NCBI GenBank assembly: GCA_030549495.1
Contig: JAUIRK010000226.1
Location: 124,001 to 188,000, forward strand
Length of the DNA: 64,000 nucleotides
DNA from: Nectonema munidae
Lineage: Eukaryota > Nematomorpha > Nectonematoida > Nectonematidae
Direction: 5' to 3'
Made by a program: the position numbers and the translations under genes. This document shows, in pieces, positions 14,901-29,900 of the stretch. Numbering within the stretch: the first letter of the stretch is position 1; each line of letters starts with the position of its first letter. The notes below the pieces were generated by a model, which had not been told where the DNA came from, searched no databases, and saw nothing but the letters and a program-made list of their open reading frames with translations.

Positions 14901-17900
14901 TTCGCTACAAACTACCATCGAACAATTGAAATAAATTAATTATTAATATATTAATTATTAATTAGTTATCTTCTTTATATGAAAAATTGATTTCCTGGGG
15001 ATAATATTTTAATTCATAGCTTATACTTGAACATATTCAAAAATGCAAAGAGATTATTTTTGGAAAAAGAACAAAGAAAGTTTTTTGGATCTTACTTCTC
15101 TTCTGTAGTAGTTTTGTTCTTTTTGCCTTCCAAAAAAGCTAGGTGCTCTTCAAGTGATTCAAGTAGACTAGATGGGGCCTAAAAAGTGGATAACGATGAA
15201 AATTGAAAATAATCTGTCAAAATGTCAACTGGAAAAATACCTTTGTGAGATCAGGGATATTTCCTTTGTCAATGCCAATATTCTGAAAAAGAGAAAATTA
15301 ATTATTACGTGTATAAGTGAATTGCTAGCTAACACTCATTTGATCCCAGAAGATATTAGACGCCATTAAGTAAATTGATAAAAATCTACATTAACCCTTA
15401 AACCACAACACAACCACATTTTTCAATCTTGAAAAAAAGAAGAAAAAAAAAATATTTTTAAAAAAAAAAAATTAAATGGGTTAACTGGTTAACGATCCGA
15501 GTGGACAATTGAAGACTTTAGAAAAATAAAACCATCTGCATTTATGAATTCTGATTTACGTGAACGTCTAATTATTCTGGTGGTTAAATCAAGAAAGTTG
15601 TCATAAAGGACACTAAAATCAAGAAGTAGATTGCGTCAACCAAATATGGCTAAAATGGTTTGAGGCAAAAATTCTTCCGCTTTTAAGATTCAAAGAAAGA
15701 GAAAAGCTGAGCATTTGCTTTCAAAAGCATGTACTTTAAATTATTAAGGAATTGCTTGATAAAGATTATTTTAGAAATGGATGTTAAATCTAGGGCAGAA
15801 TATCTCTCCCAATTTGCTCAACTCTGAATACAAGTTCAAAAGTCCTTTTCCAAAAATGAGTGATGTACTTAGAGGGAAGCATTATAATATTCGCTAATGG
15901 ATACAGAGATATCGTAATTTATTCCCAAATATTTTTTAATCATAAATTTTTCTTTTCAGGGATACTAGGATTATAAACTTTTTCTCCAGCTCTAATCAAA
16001 TATCTTTTGATAGCTTTGTCCGTTTATTTAAAGAGATTCTCATTGAAGGATTGGAGTTAAAAATTATTGAAAAGAAAATATAAAAAGTTGTATTTATATA
16101 ATTAATTAATGATTATTAGGGGTATCAATGATCTTTAACTGGACCTAGAATCACAGGGGTATCAATGATCTTTCACACGTCCTAGATTAAAGGTACCAAT
16201 GATCTGTCACACGTCCTAGAATCACAGTACCAATGATCTGTCACACGTCCTAGAATCACAGTAGCAATGATCTGTCACACGTCCTAGCTTTTTGAGATCC
16301 TAGAATCCTAACAGGTCTCGAGCGAAGCGAGAGACCAAACACAGGGACCGTCTAGTTAATCATAAAAAAATCACTGTAAAAATAGGAATTTATCAATATT
16401 GCTTTTTGGTCACAATTTTTAGAAAATAAGAGGAGCGTTAGATACAAATTATTCTAAAAAATTGATTTTTGAGCATCGGCATGCAGTCATGAAAATCTGT
16501 ATTGAATTTCATGAGGAAATAGAGACATAGTACGTGTGCATTTACTACTTCTTTTATCTGTTCATTGCAAAGGTTTTCCAGACAAAACAATGTTATGATT
16601 ATAAATTCTTTGTTTGGTTAATAAAACATTAAGTTTTTTCAATAAAATTTTTGAAAATTGTTATAAAAAACCAAAGGATTTCAACGTTCTTCTAATTAAA
16701 AAAAAATAGAAAAATAAAAAAAAGGGATAAATAAAAAAAGATGAGAGTAAAAAAGGAATTTACTTCAGCTGTTCGCAAAAATTGAAAGACGGAATCCATT
16801 CGCGTGATGAACTTTTTATAAATGTCCAATCCTTCTCTACACTGTTTCTTACTCATCTCCCAATATTTCTCTGAAAAAAAGATAAGAAATTAGCGGAATC
16901 TTTCCCAGGTTGAGGTAGTTGTAAAAAAAAATTGGTCTCAGTTTTAGTTATCGTTACTTTTAATCTAATTTACGAATGTAAATTTGAAGAATACCCACAA
17001 CAAAGTACACTTAAGACATTTCGTGTGTTTGCACACTGTAGTACGCTACGCTCCGAAAATATGAACGATACCTTTTAGTTCTTGGCGCGTTATTTTAATC
17101 AAACCTTTGAGTTATAAATAAATTCACCAAGGGGGAGAGCTATCAACTTGAGTGATATAACATATTCCAGTCAATATAATTTCATTCTCTTAACACCACT
17201 TTAATGAGACATAGTGATAAGTCAAATTGCACAAAATATTAAATAGAACTTATAATGCGAAAAACAAAGTTTATACTTCTCTCGATAAAAAATGAAGTAT
17301 TTTCAAAACCAAAAAAGTAGAGTCAAAAAATGAATATTTCAAATTTGAACTTGAACTGTGGAGATGCTTAATTTTCCAATTGATTTTATTTTTCAATTTT
17401 CATTTTACGTATCTATAAGCTTTTCTATTATATTTGTGTATGCGTGTATGCATTTATTTACTATAGTTCATTAGATAAAATAGTTTGTTGTTGTTATTTT
17501 AAAAATTAAGTTATTAGGATGAGAGTAGAAGAAAAGACCTTTTTCCAATTTTGAAAGTCCTTTTTCCTATGGGATCCTAACACTAAATAGAGTCTGTCGG
17601 TTAGTGGTCTTAAATCTCGATAATCTCTCTTCGGTTGAGAACAAATAATTATTTTATACAAGTTAAAAATAACTTATTCAAACTGTTTTTGCATTATGAA
17701 CTTGTGAATTTTTCTACTCTGAATCAAATAATTACGGATATGTTAAATAAACTTTTTCAACAGTTGACTAATTTTAGATGAATTTGTTATTTAAGAATAT
17801 ATATGTGTTAAATTTGATGTTTTTGAATTATGTTTAACAAACTATATTATTTCAAATTAACTTCTTTACAAAAAAATATGATATAACCATTTCTATAAAA

Positions 17901-20900
17901 TTTTACAAGTCCCGGTTTTATGACGATGAAAAAATATATATATTTTGATTACACCAAAAAAATATGAAAATAACAATTATTTTGATTATTATATATTATT
18001 TCAAAATATATTCAAAAAATATATATTATTATATATTATATAAATTATATATTATTTCAAAATATATTCTAAAAATATTCAAAATAAATTGTTATTTTCA
18101 TATTTTTCTATAAAAACCGTATTTTACCTAACTGTCTACATATGTAGACAACATATTTTTTACTAGTTTATTAAATTTAAATTATTTTTATGCAATTTAT
18201 ATTATCTCAATAATTTTTTTGCTTTTTAGTTTATTTAGTTTTAAAAAAACTTTTAAAATTTTTGAAATCAGGATGTAGAAAATCAACAAGAACTTTATGC
18301 ACCAAATGTGCAAAAGCTGTTTTTCTCAACATAAAAAAAGTACAATTTTGTGCTTTGAATGTCAATAAATTTCTTAATTTTTCTTAATTTCATTTTATTG
18401 GTTAGAGATCTTCCACAATTGTTTCTAACATAACACGTAAAGAAGGTTGATTTGCCAGGTAAATTAGAGTTAATCTGTCTCTAAACGAAATATATATAAA
18501 AAATAAAAATTAAAAAACATTTTTAGCATGGCTAAAAACATGAAACAAATTTTTTTGCAAAGCGTAACGTAGGCCATCACTAGGAGTGTGCAAGTGTGTA
18601 TTGGATTGCATCATTCACCATGTGACTTTTTTAAGACAAATATCATAAATATTTATAAAAAAAATCGATTGAATATAAACATATTCTTTATATATAGTAT
18701 ATATAAAGTGAACACTAAACATCCTTTAACTACTGTGAGATTGTCCATGAATACAAAACAAATTTGGTTTAATCGTCTTTTAACTGTCTTACATATAATA
18801 AGCAAGCGAATGAAAACTCAAGAGTGAAACTTCTTTTGCATAGATCAAACGCCATTTTAAACGGGGGTTGAGAAGTCGTTGGAGATTTGACCTCACACTG
18901 ATACACCCGTAAGTAAAAAAGCAATCTTTTATTAAATTGCATTATCCGCATAGTTAGAAATAGTCACGTTCATTTATTTATAAAGAAAGATAAGTAACTT
19001 AGAATTAAACCAATCTTACCTTCCTTTGTTTGGTATAAATCTATTGAGACAAATTGCCTAATTAATCTTTCAATCACACAAACCAAAATGAAAATAGTAT
19101 ACCCGCATTTAAACACAAGAATAAGATTATAAGACTGTCAAACTCGGAGATGATGAGATTCAATTGGTCAAAGAGTTTTGCTAATTGGGTGATGTTCTTG
19201 TGAGAGGTGGAGAAGTTGAGAAAGCTGTAATAGCAAGAATCAGACCTGGTACAGAAAGTTTAATGATATAGGCAGTCTACTGTGTAGGAGAGTAAGTTAG
19301 AAGGAAGGTTATATAAGACTTGTGTAAGAAGTGTGATGTCTATGGAGCTGAATGTTGGGCGATGAAGAAAGTGGACATAAGACGAATGCAAACGGCAGAG
19401 ATGAGGATGATCGGTGGCAAAACTCCCTTGGACAAAGTAGGAAACGAGGACTTGAAAAAGATGATGTTGAAAATATTGCTACGTTGGTTGGGACTTCTTG
19501 AAAGAATGGATGCCCAAAACTTGACAAAAAGAATTAGAAAGGAAAATTTTAATGGAAAAGTGAAGAGAGGTAGACCAAAGAAGACGTTGGAAGATGTCGT
19601 TAAAGAAGGAAAATCTCAAGGTTGAAGAAGTTAAGATAAGGGGAAGATGGTAAAAATCGCTGCAAACTTCTGGTCGATTTTGGCTAGCCAAGATAAAGAC
19701 CCGGCCTTTTTACGGGCAAACGGAAGATAATGAACAAGATTTACACAGATTAAAGAGTTGGTATTCGTGATTGGCCAGCGGATCTTGATTTTTAAAATTT
19801 TCTGTCCACTACGCTAAAAAGTTTCCCCAATTCTGCTACTATAGGAATTCAAAAAAGGGAAGATATAAGATATATAATTTTTATCATCATTTCCAATCTT
19901 ATAAGAGGGTGGTAAGATCACACAGTCATAAACTTATTGGGGAGAGAAGAGAAAAATTGAGTTATAATGAAGGATTTACCTAACAGGTTAATAATTGCAT
20001 CGTTGTAGGAGGCAAATAATCTGACTAGATCTTTAAAGAGTAAGACAAAACAAGAGTGAATAATTCCGTTTGTAATGGCATTGGAAGAACACTAAAAAGA
20101 AGCAAAATTTATTCATGTTGTTATTTTGGTGTACCCCAGATACGCTGCTATCGCATAAGCGTAATCTTTCAGTCAAAAAAATCCCTCCAAAATTCACAAG
20201 TTTGATGTGTTGAAGTTTCGCTACACTTTCAAATCTAAGTGTAGTACTATAAAAAATTAAAAAAATTTTTTTTTTTAATTTTCAAAAAATAATTATTTTT
20301 TAATTTTCTAAAAATATTTTTATTACATATTTAAAACATTAAATATTAATAATAAAATTAAAAATGGTGGAAAAATCAAAAAATCTACGCAAATTTGTAC
20401 AAATATATTCACAGAATGACAAATATTATCATTTATTTTAGCAAAACGCCGCCCTGCAGTCAAACTTTTGTTTGAGGGACATTTAGTCAAACGGTCTTTT
20501 TGTCGACCGACAGCTGATCTAATGGACTTATTGTAGAATCGCTATTTTATGCAAGGCACGTTTCTTAGAATAAGTTTTTTGTATAAAAAAATAAAAAAAA
20601 TATTTAACTTAGTATATTTATAGTTAAATTTTAGCTAATCTAATATTTAACAAATCTTTAATTGGTTGTTTAGTTAATTATTATTTATCTAGATCACTGG
20701 TTCCCAACCTTTTTATGCTGGCGACTCTATTTTTCTTTAACCCATTTAAGAAGACCAATGTTCCTATTTTGGAACATAAGTAATTTCATCTTCGTCTGCC
20801 TTTTTCAATGACTTTGAATATAAATCGTCTGCGTTTTTTAGATATCGTCTGCGTTTTTTAGATATCGTCTGCTTTGCTTGGTCTTAAATGAGTCAATATA

Positions 20901-23900
20901 ATTTGCCGACTCCATTTTAAGTAAATTGTCATTTATTATAGCCTTGACAGATCTCCGAATGTGAATACATACGATATTCTTCCAAAATCCCATGAATCTT
21001 CATGTGCGAATCTAAATCTTTATCTATAAAATTTAACTGGTTTGAATATGACATTTTCTGCGCATAAAAAAGATTTAAGAACTTTTATTGGAACAAAAAC
21101 TCTTTTTCTTTTTTACAAAAGATCTTTATCAAGAGTTTTCCTATAAAATTGCTTTTCCCTGTCTTTGTTTTATTCCAAATTAATCTCTTTTGCAAGATCA
21201 AAATATTTTCAATTTTTGTTCCAATAAAAGTTCTTTTCATTGTCTTTGTTTTATTTATTTTATTATTTTTGTTTTATAAGCCATTACTAATCTAGAGCTC
21301 TTGATCTTTGTCTTTGTTTTATTCTGAATTAATGGAACAGCCTTATTACTCGTTTAAAAAAGATTTAATAGAAAAATCTATTATTTTGTAAATAAAATAA
21401 AGATTTCAATGCGATGGCTGATACTGAATTTGTTCAGCCTCGATGAAGTTTTGGACAAAGCACAGCTCTTTTCTTACTCTTTGTTTGAAGTAAAATTGAA
21501 AATGCTGATTCGAACATGCATGGTTCCCACAATTTTTCATTGATAAAATTCCCTGATGTGTATTAAAAGTTTTCCCTAATTTTTAAACTTCCTTTCCTCG
21601 TCATAAAACCTTAAAAAACATCAAGTTCATTTTTTTGCGAAACCTTGTTGAGAGCTTCATCAAAACATATAACAAAGTCGGCACAACTTTTAACTTTATT
21701 AGTCAAATTATTATCATTGAAGTAAGGGCTAATGCCATAATTGATAACATAGCCACATTTTGTTTTACTAGGTTTGAAACAAGAAGCTCAGCTTTCGTTA
21801 TAGCATCTTTGCATACTCCTGGTTCTTTTATGTTAGAATTCTTATTCATAGCCTTGATAGTTTTATCGAATCCATATTGATGCTTCTGGAGAAGGGATTT
21901 GTTCAACTGACGGAGTGTTTTCGAAAAACTTAATATAGATGGTTGACGTTGCTTAGATTCAAAAGGAATAGAATATGAAAAATGGCTTCGAAAATTACCC
22001 TTACTAACGTATGCACCTACATGTATAAAAAATAAATTTTTGCAATTTATTCATGGCAAAATAATGTTGAAAATATGAAAACATAGGTAATTAGTGATTC
22101 TAAAAGACATAATACAGCTGTCGTATTCTCTGAAGACTTTTAGCAAAATTGCAAAAAAATTAAATAGTTTTGCCCCCCTCCCCCTCTATAAGAAATTTCT
22201 GGATCCGCCACTGGAGCACACTATAATTTATAAAATAAAAATACGTTGAGAATAAAATTAATAGAGCAAAAGATGAACAAAGATTCTTACATTGAACTCG
22301 AGTAAGGCATCCATTTGATTTTGTAGAACAGGCAGAGCTTTTAAAAGCTTTAGAAAAAATTTTTTTTAAAAAAAATCTATTAAAAATAAAATGAAACTTT
22401 AAATCTCACTTTTTCGCTTCCCATGGTTCTCATCACACCATCCTCTTTTCTAAAAAGAAAGAACTTTCAATTATGCTATGCACAAACTTCCCAGAATTTT
22501 ACTAACTTGAAAAGAATAACTTAAATGATCGTCTAATAGCAAATACCAAAAGTTGGGTTAAGAACGAAATTTGCGAGCTTTCTTTTCTTTTAAAAGAGAA
22601 ATTTTAGAATGATTACAGCCAAAATGTTCATTAGTAAACAGTAAATGCTTTTTCGGTCTTCGTTTTTTTATATATTCTTAGCCTCAATCCTTCAAGACAC
22701 AAAGGACCTCTAATTAGGGTTGCCAGACGTCCCGATTTTTCGGGACTTGTCCGGTTTATATTATTTTGTCCCGCGTCCCGAATGCACAACTAGGGGACAC
22801 CATTTGTCCCGATTTTAGCTTCCATAAAAAAACTAGAATTATGAAATTTTTAGTTTTAAACTTAATTTTCTTATCTTATCATTTTTTATAGAAAAAAAAG
22901 ATATTTATTAAAAAAAATCTAAATTACATATGTCAAAATATTAAATATAAGGCACGTAAGTCTAGTAACTACATTTTCATATGGTTTCAAACTTCATTTT
23001 TTTATAATAACCAAAAAAACGTGTGAATTCAAAACAGAATGAGCTAAGATTTCACACACGATAAATAAATAATAAAATATATTTATTATATATGTACAGT
23101 ACATTGATTAGTTAGTATGTCATGTAAATATAAAAAAAATATACATAACTATGTCAAGATGAAAAAACACATTAATATAAAATAATATGTAATTCCGACA
23201 TCCGATTATTCTAGAATTTTTGAATAATCCTCTTAGTGAAGCTTACTTATATTTTGTTCATAGTCTTGATTTTGTTTTCAACAGTAGAATTATGAAAATT
23301 GGAAAAACAGTTTTATTGAAGTTCTCGTTTGCCTGAATGAAATTACCCCTATACAATAAGATTTTATAAATATTTAGCGTTACAATTAGTCAAGTTTAAA
23401 CCCAATTTTATCAAAACAGCTTTGTGTGTCACGAAAAAATTCATTTGTTTAAAATTATTTATATTAATAATTTAATAATAATTAGTTTCTATTAGTAATA
23501 AACTTAACATTATTCTGTCATAAAAGTGTCCCGATTTTTTATTTTGAAATCTGGCAACCCTACCTCTAATACAATTTTATTTAGTCCCCCCCCCCCCCCC
23601 CAGCAGACTTATAAAATTAGCAGCTAAAATGAAAAAGGCGCTTCGATTTATTGCAGGCTTTTCTAATAATTATGTAAGAAAAAAATATTCTATTATGAAT
23701 CTTGAACAAATTGAAAGGTTTCAACTCGCAATCTTCATGTATAAATGTAAAAATCTCAATTTTGTAAACAATTTTTCTTTATTTCAAACCAAAGATTTTG
23801 TTACATATAATTTAAGAAATAAAGAAAATATAATGATTAAGAGTTGTTATACTGCCACATACAGAAATAGTTTTTTAAACCGAACAGTGAAGGTTTGGAA

Positions 23901-26900
23901 CTCCCTTCCTGAGGTAATTCGAGAAGAGACAATTCTGAAAAACTTTAAAAAAAGGATTAAACTGTTTTTCCTTGGCAATCAATAATTTTAGGTTTTCATA
24001 TCACACAAATTTTTTTCACTAATTTTTTTCACTAATTTAATATATTATAGTTTTGTTTATGGTAATTGGGTATTTTCCAAATGTCTATAAATTATAATAC
24101 ATATATATACATATATATATTATCTTTCAATGTTCTTGCTCTTTCTTTTGCTCCCTATGCTTTTTTCCTAATCCTTTGCTCAATTCGCAAAAGGATGTTC
24201 TCCGTTGCTAACTAAATATGGTCAGCATTGATTTCACTCTCATAAATATGGGATATCTTTCTGCCTCTAAAATCCGGTTTAATTTTTTTCCTGATTTACT
24301 ATGTAAATTTGTTACCTGCATCTTTCTCTATCATTTCTTTTATCCTACATTGTATTTCTTCTCCCCTCTATTTTGTATATTCTTGTTATTTTCAACACAC
24401 TTTTTTTATATATCTGATAAAACATTTATTTTACACATAAAAAGTTATGTCAACTTTGTATAACACATAATTATACCTTCACACACATACATATTATATA
24501 AGATGAACAGATAAAAAGTCATCCTTTTTTTGTTCAATAAATTCTATTCTAATTCTATTCTAATTCTATTCTAAAATCCGAGGAAAAGCATCAGACTCTG
24601 ACTGCTAGTACTTACAAGAATTCAATCTCGACTTAAAACACTTAAAAATGTAAAGTGTTGAAAACGAATTGAGTAGGGGTTAATGAGGTGCATGAAATAG
24701 AAGAAATTACCCTCTCTTGATCTGGCAGAAGTCTAATCCCATTGTTCGATAAGACACGCATTTTTCATTCAGATAGGCGGAGTATTTTTTGATATAGATC
24801 GATTGGTCGTGGTTAGCTATAAAAAAAATCCGCATTTAAAAAAAGTCCAAAGTTCGAATATACAAATATTGTAATCTTAAAACGAGAGAGAAAGAATTCA
24901 TTTATTTTCAACACGCAAAAAATTATATGAGAAGCATATGCAATTTGTGAAAAGATTACGATGGAATATCGGAAGATCCAAATCAATCTATGATAATGAC
25001 CAGCTATGCTTATTCTGCATAATATATTCTGCAACAGATAGTACTTCATAGAAATAAACTTTATTAATCCTTTAAGAAGTAGAATTTTCGGATTCCTTTT
25101 TCAATTCACAGGACAATGGTGTTCCACTGGTCATCAAATGGAATGCCAAAGACATGGACTTATCATTAAAGAATCTTAGCCATTTTAGCATATAAAATGT
25201 GGTGCCTATAATTTATTCTGATCTCCAAGAGGATAGCAAAAATATCCGTTATAAAACTTCATGTTGGGTGTTATTAAGTTTCTGAGCTTTCGTAATAAAT
25301 TGTCGATAGAAAAAAATAAAGATATCAGCACGATTTCTAAACCGTATGACATTGTTAAAATAAACAGTAATTCCCAAACTTTTTTGACCCTTCAAATCTT
25401 CTATCAAATTGTCATCTCCCCTTTTTCAAGATTGTTTGCCTCTTTTTGCTAAACTGGAGTTGAAAAGGGGGAATTTTTAAAAGTTTCTGAAACAAAATAT
25501 ATCTTAATAGTTTCTGAAATGTCACTTGTTTGAAACAAGACTTTACAATCTTCTCCACCGTATTCCTTATTCTTCTTCATTTATGTATAAATTATTATTA
25601 AAAAGTTAAGACAATATTCAGGATGTAAACGATATGCCTAGCACATCAGACACGGACCATTCCTAATTGGGGCTAGGAATGCATTTTCTCAATTGAGCTT
25701 TCAAAAGATTTTTAAATGTGAGAAAAAATATTATAAACTGTGTTATTTGCGTATCTATATGCATAAGATACTAAAAATTGTTTGTTGTTGTTGCTTTAAA
25801 AATTAAGTGGACGGACCATTTAGGGACATTTTTCCCATTTTGAAAGTCCATTTTCCTGTCGGTTAGTGGTCTCAAATCTCCATAATCCTTCTTCCGTTGA
25901 GAACAAGAAAGTAGATACAAACAGTTAAAGAACTTATACTGAATTTGAGATCATCAAATACTTAATCAGACCAATTAGGACTGGCCAATTTGAGATGATG
26001 AGAAACTACACTAAATACACCCCCTATATTGTGTATCCTTGATGAAAAATACTTGCTGACCGGTGTAATCATTGTAGCTGTTTGTATTATCAAATAAAAC
26101 AGCATGAACTGGCAATGTGGGCATCTTGATAATCTACAGTGCGATCGATAGTCGTGTAATTCACTAAATTAGTTGTGTTAAAAATCAAAAAAAGTCAACC
26201 ATCAAAAAATTTCACACACATCTGCATACTCTTTAATTAAGCTTGAATAATATTAAATATTTGACCATGATGATGGGAGGATTTAGTTTAACGTCAATTT
26301 GATATTCTAGTGTCCGCCATTGGGAGAAGTGTATAACAAAATTAAGAACACATATGAATATAATTACAAAAAGACCTGAATAGGTAACGGTAAAGGTCCG
26401 TGAGGTGTTTTCATCTAGAAAGCACAATTTCGACGCTTGTATCGAACTATGAGAAAGTAGGCTTTATGCGGCATCGAACTCAAGACCTTGAGTTATCGAA
26501 ACACAGTACCTAACCAACATTACTCACACCCAAGTTATTGAATAATCAATAATGAAAAAATAATTGTTAAAATATTTATGTGAAAGTGAAATCACTAATG
26601 AAATATTACTTTTCTTATAAAATATCTATGAAAATATTTACATTCGAGTAAATACCATATGAAATTTATGCTGCCATGTTTAAAAATGGGTCCGAAACCG
26701 GAAGATAGCGAAAGATATTGGAATTTTTTGTAAAAAAGATCAAAAAACATTTTAAAAAATGTTTAAGCACTATAAATCTGTAAAATATGTATCTGTTAAA
26801 TTTCTACCAGCAGACCCGCATAGTAAATTTTCTATGAACTGGGTGACATTGACGTCAAGGATTGGAGAGACGTTTTTTCATAGTTGTATCGTCATTATTT

Positions 26901-29900
26901 ACGTCATCGGATATTTGGCCGACAGAAGTTTCACAAAAAATGTGCCTTCAATTTGCCAATTTTTGTAGACGCTGTTTAACTTCCTGCAAGCTTGTGCTCT
27001 AAATCTACAGCGTGATTTTTATATACTCGAAACTACCTTGCCATATGTGTTATGACTTATGAGATGATTGATTATAAATCTATAGCGTAATTTTTGCATT
27101 CTTTATTATTCATAACTTCTATACATAAATAATATGATGAGTAATTTTATCTACTAGAAGTTACATTCAGTTAGGTCAAATATCCGCTTGTAACATTTTT
27201 GTTCAGGCAAATATTAGTCCGCTAAATGTTCATTGGCCAAATGTCCAGGTACCTGCTGACATTTAGTTTTCAAAAAGCGGGGAGTTAATTAAGGGTTAAA
27301 ACAAAAATAAAGTTTGTCCATCAATAAAACGTAATTCTGGGGTCCAAGGAGAAGATAAAGGATATTTCTACGATATAAAATCTCGTCAAGATTTAAATGG
27401 AAAATGGAACAATAGAGTGCTTGCATTCATCACAGTTTTACTAAATCGATAATCTTTTACAAAAGTTTCAAAGTGAAAAGTAAAATATAAGAGAATTATG
27501 CCAAATATAAAGTAATGCTATTTGTGATATGATAATGGGTGTCATGAGAAAAGAGGAAATAATAAGAGGAGAAGTGGTTTGGATGCAAAAAGACAAAGAA
27601 GCCTCTAAAGCGATGATGATGCAGAATTCGAGAAAGATAGGCGCAGGAGAGTTGTTGTGCGTGTGTTCATGAATTTCCAATATGTTATTGGCAAACATCT
27701 TTGTTTGTGAATATGGACGGGAAAATTTCAGTTTCAAAGAAGAGTCAATTTGAGTTGTTAGTGAAGAAACTTTTGGTTGATGGGATGAGTAAAAAATAAG
27801 AGAATTTATTTATCAAATTTGTAATATAGAAATGGGCCCGTGCTTAACCGGTTATCGACCACAGTCGACATTACAAAAATATGAATCGTCTGCTTTTTAA
27901 TACAAATCTTCTGCTTTACATTAGATATCGTCTGCTTATTCTGGACGATAACGGGTTAAAAAGTATGAAAAAGATGTGATGTTCCAGCAGAAAGTCATGA
28001 TGAGAAATGTTAACCATGATTGAAATGCTGTCTTTCGTATATGTAAGAAGTAATGAAAGCATAGCTGAATATTTGTTTAATCTCAGAACTCACAACGAAC
28101 CCCCTAATTTATGGAGCATCAAAATTGAAAGATCTTTTTGAATAGGATTATAAATAGAATAATCTTCACAAGTTTATAAGTTATATTAACCCGTTAACAC
28201 CCAATGTCGACTATAGTCGACTTTACAAAAATAAAATCGTCTGCGTTTATCAATGCTCTTTAATGCAAATCTTCTGCTTTACATTAGATATCGTCTGATT
28301 ATTCTGGTCGTTAATGGGTTAGCCGGTTATCGAGCACAGTCGACATATGTCGACTTTACAAAAATAAAATCGTCTGCGTTTATCAAAGCTCTTTAATACA
28401 AATCTTCTGCTTTACCTTAGATATCGTCTGATTATTCTGGTCGTTAACGGGTTAAATAATTTTTAATGTGTCTATAAAGCATAATACACTAACAGTAGAC
28501 AAAACGTAAAATGGTGTCTCTCTTGAATTTTGACATTTCATTACATCAGCGCTATGTATACGAAACCCAAACTTTTTTGAACGCAATGTTTGGCAAAAGG
28601 GGTATAAGAACAACATTAAATTTTTTATTCTTTTTACCATTAAGTTACTGACTAGCCAACGAAGCCGAAATTTGCGTAGTTACAAAACTTCCAAGCGATG
28701 TTTTTGTGCGCTTTTGTATGATATTCCTGTTCCTATCTTTTAAAGTTCATATTGTTCTCGTTTTGAAATCAGCAAGGTTTCAGGTAAGAAGTGGTGAAGC
28801 GGGAAAAATCAATTCACCTATCTTAATTACAACCCTTCAAGTCTGAAATTCAAATTTCTTCGCGAAGCAACAACTCCATCTTTCCCATTCGACAAATACG
28901 ATACTAAGAAGGTCTCCAAATCAACCATACATACTCACTTTCTGCCCATCCTATTCAAAGCATTATCGTTACTATAATAATGTTGATATCTTTAAAATAA
29001 ACTATTAAAAATTCTGATCCTCAAAGCGTTAAGGATTGGCTCAAGCCCATCCGATTTCTAGAAGAGAAATTTTAGGAAGATTTATTGAACTTACATGGAA
29101 TCAAAAAATTAAAGAGGTTAAGAAAGTCTGAAGTAGGAGAGTATCAAAGATCAAATAATGAATGCTGAAAAGTATTGGACCCAGTGCAGGGACTTGTGCT
29201 ACTACTCCACTCCATATTCATATTTCAGTATAGATGATATTACTAGTATATTTTAAATTTAAAAAAAAAACACTTACTAGCCGATGTAATAGCTAAGAAA
29301 ATAACTTTTACTAATATAATTAGATTACGCTTTACCAAAATAGTTCTTTATTTACGGAATCTCTTGGAAATCTAACATATACAAAAGCTAGAAAAAAATT
29401 TCTCTCATAATGCTATTTTCTTTTTCGTTTACACAGAGTAAAAGAAATTCCATATAATGTCTCAAATGTTGTTGTACTGGTTCGCTGAAAAATGTACAAC
29501 TAGTGTTCAATCTAGTATCTAGTATTCACTAGTATAATATCTACACATCAATACAGAAGCCTACACTATTACTACACCTTGTTTGGATTTCAAAAAGTGA
29601 TAGAGTGACACAACCAGTGGCTTTCATTAGCCTTCTGTGTGCTCTTGGAATTAAGTGAATTAGAAAACGCTTCTTTAAATGTTTATTATCATTCATTCAA
29701 TAAATTTCTTTTTTGCTTTCTTTCTTTCAATCTCTGTTTCTAGAAAAATTATTTCTCGCCTCTTAAAATTCCGAAAGAAATCTTTCCAAACGCATTGACT
29801 TCTTTGAATCATTATTACAAAGTGCTTGTACTACATATATTTAGACTTTAGAGAATACTATCAATTTTGGGTAGAGACAGAATCATAACACTCTTGATTT

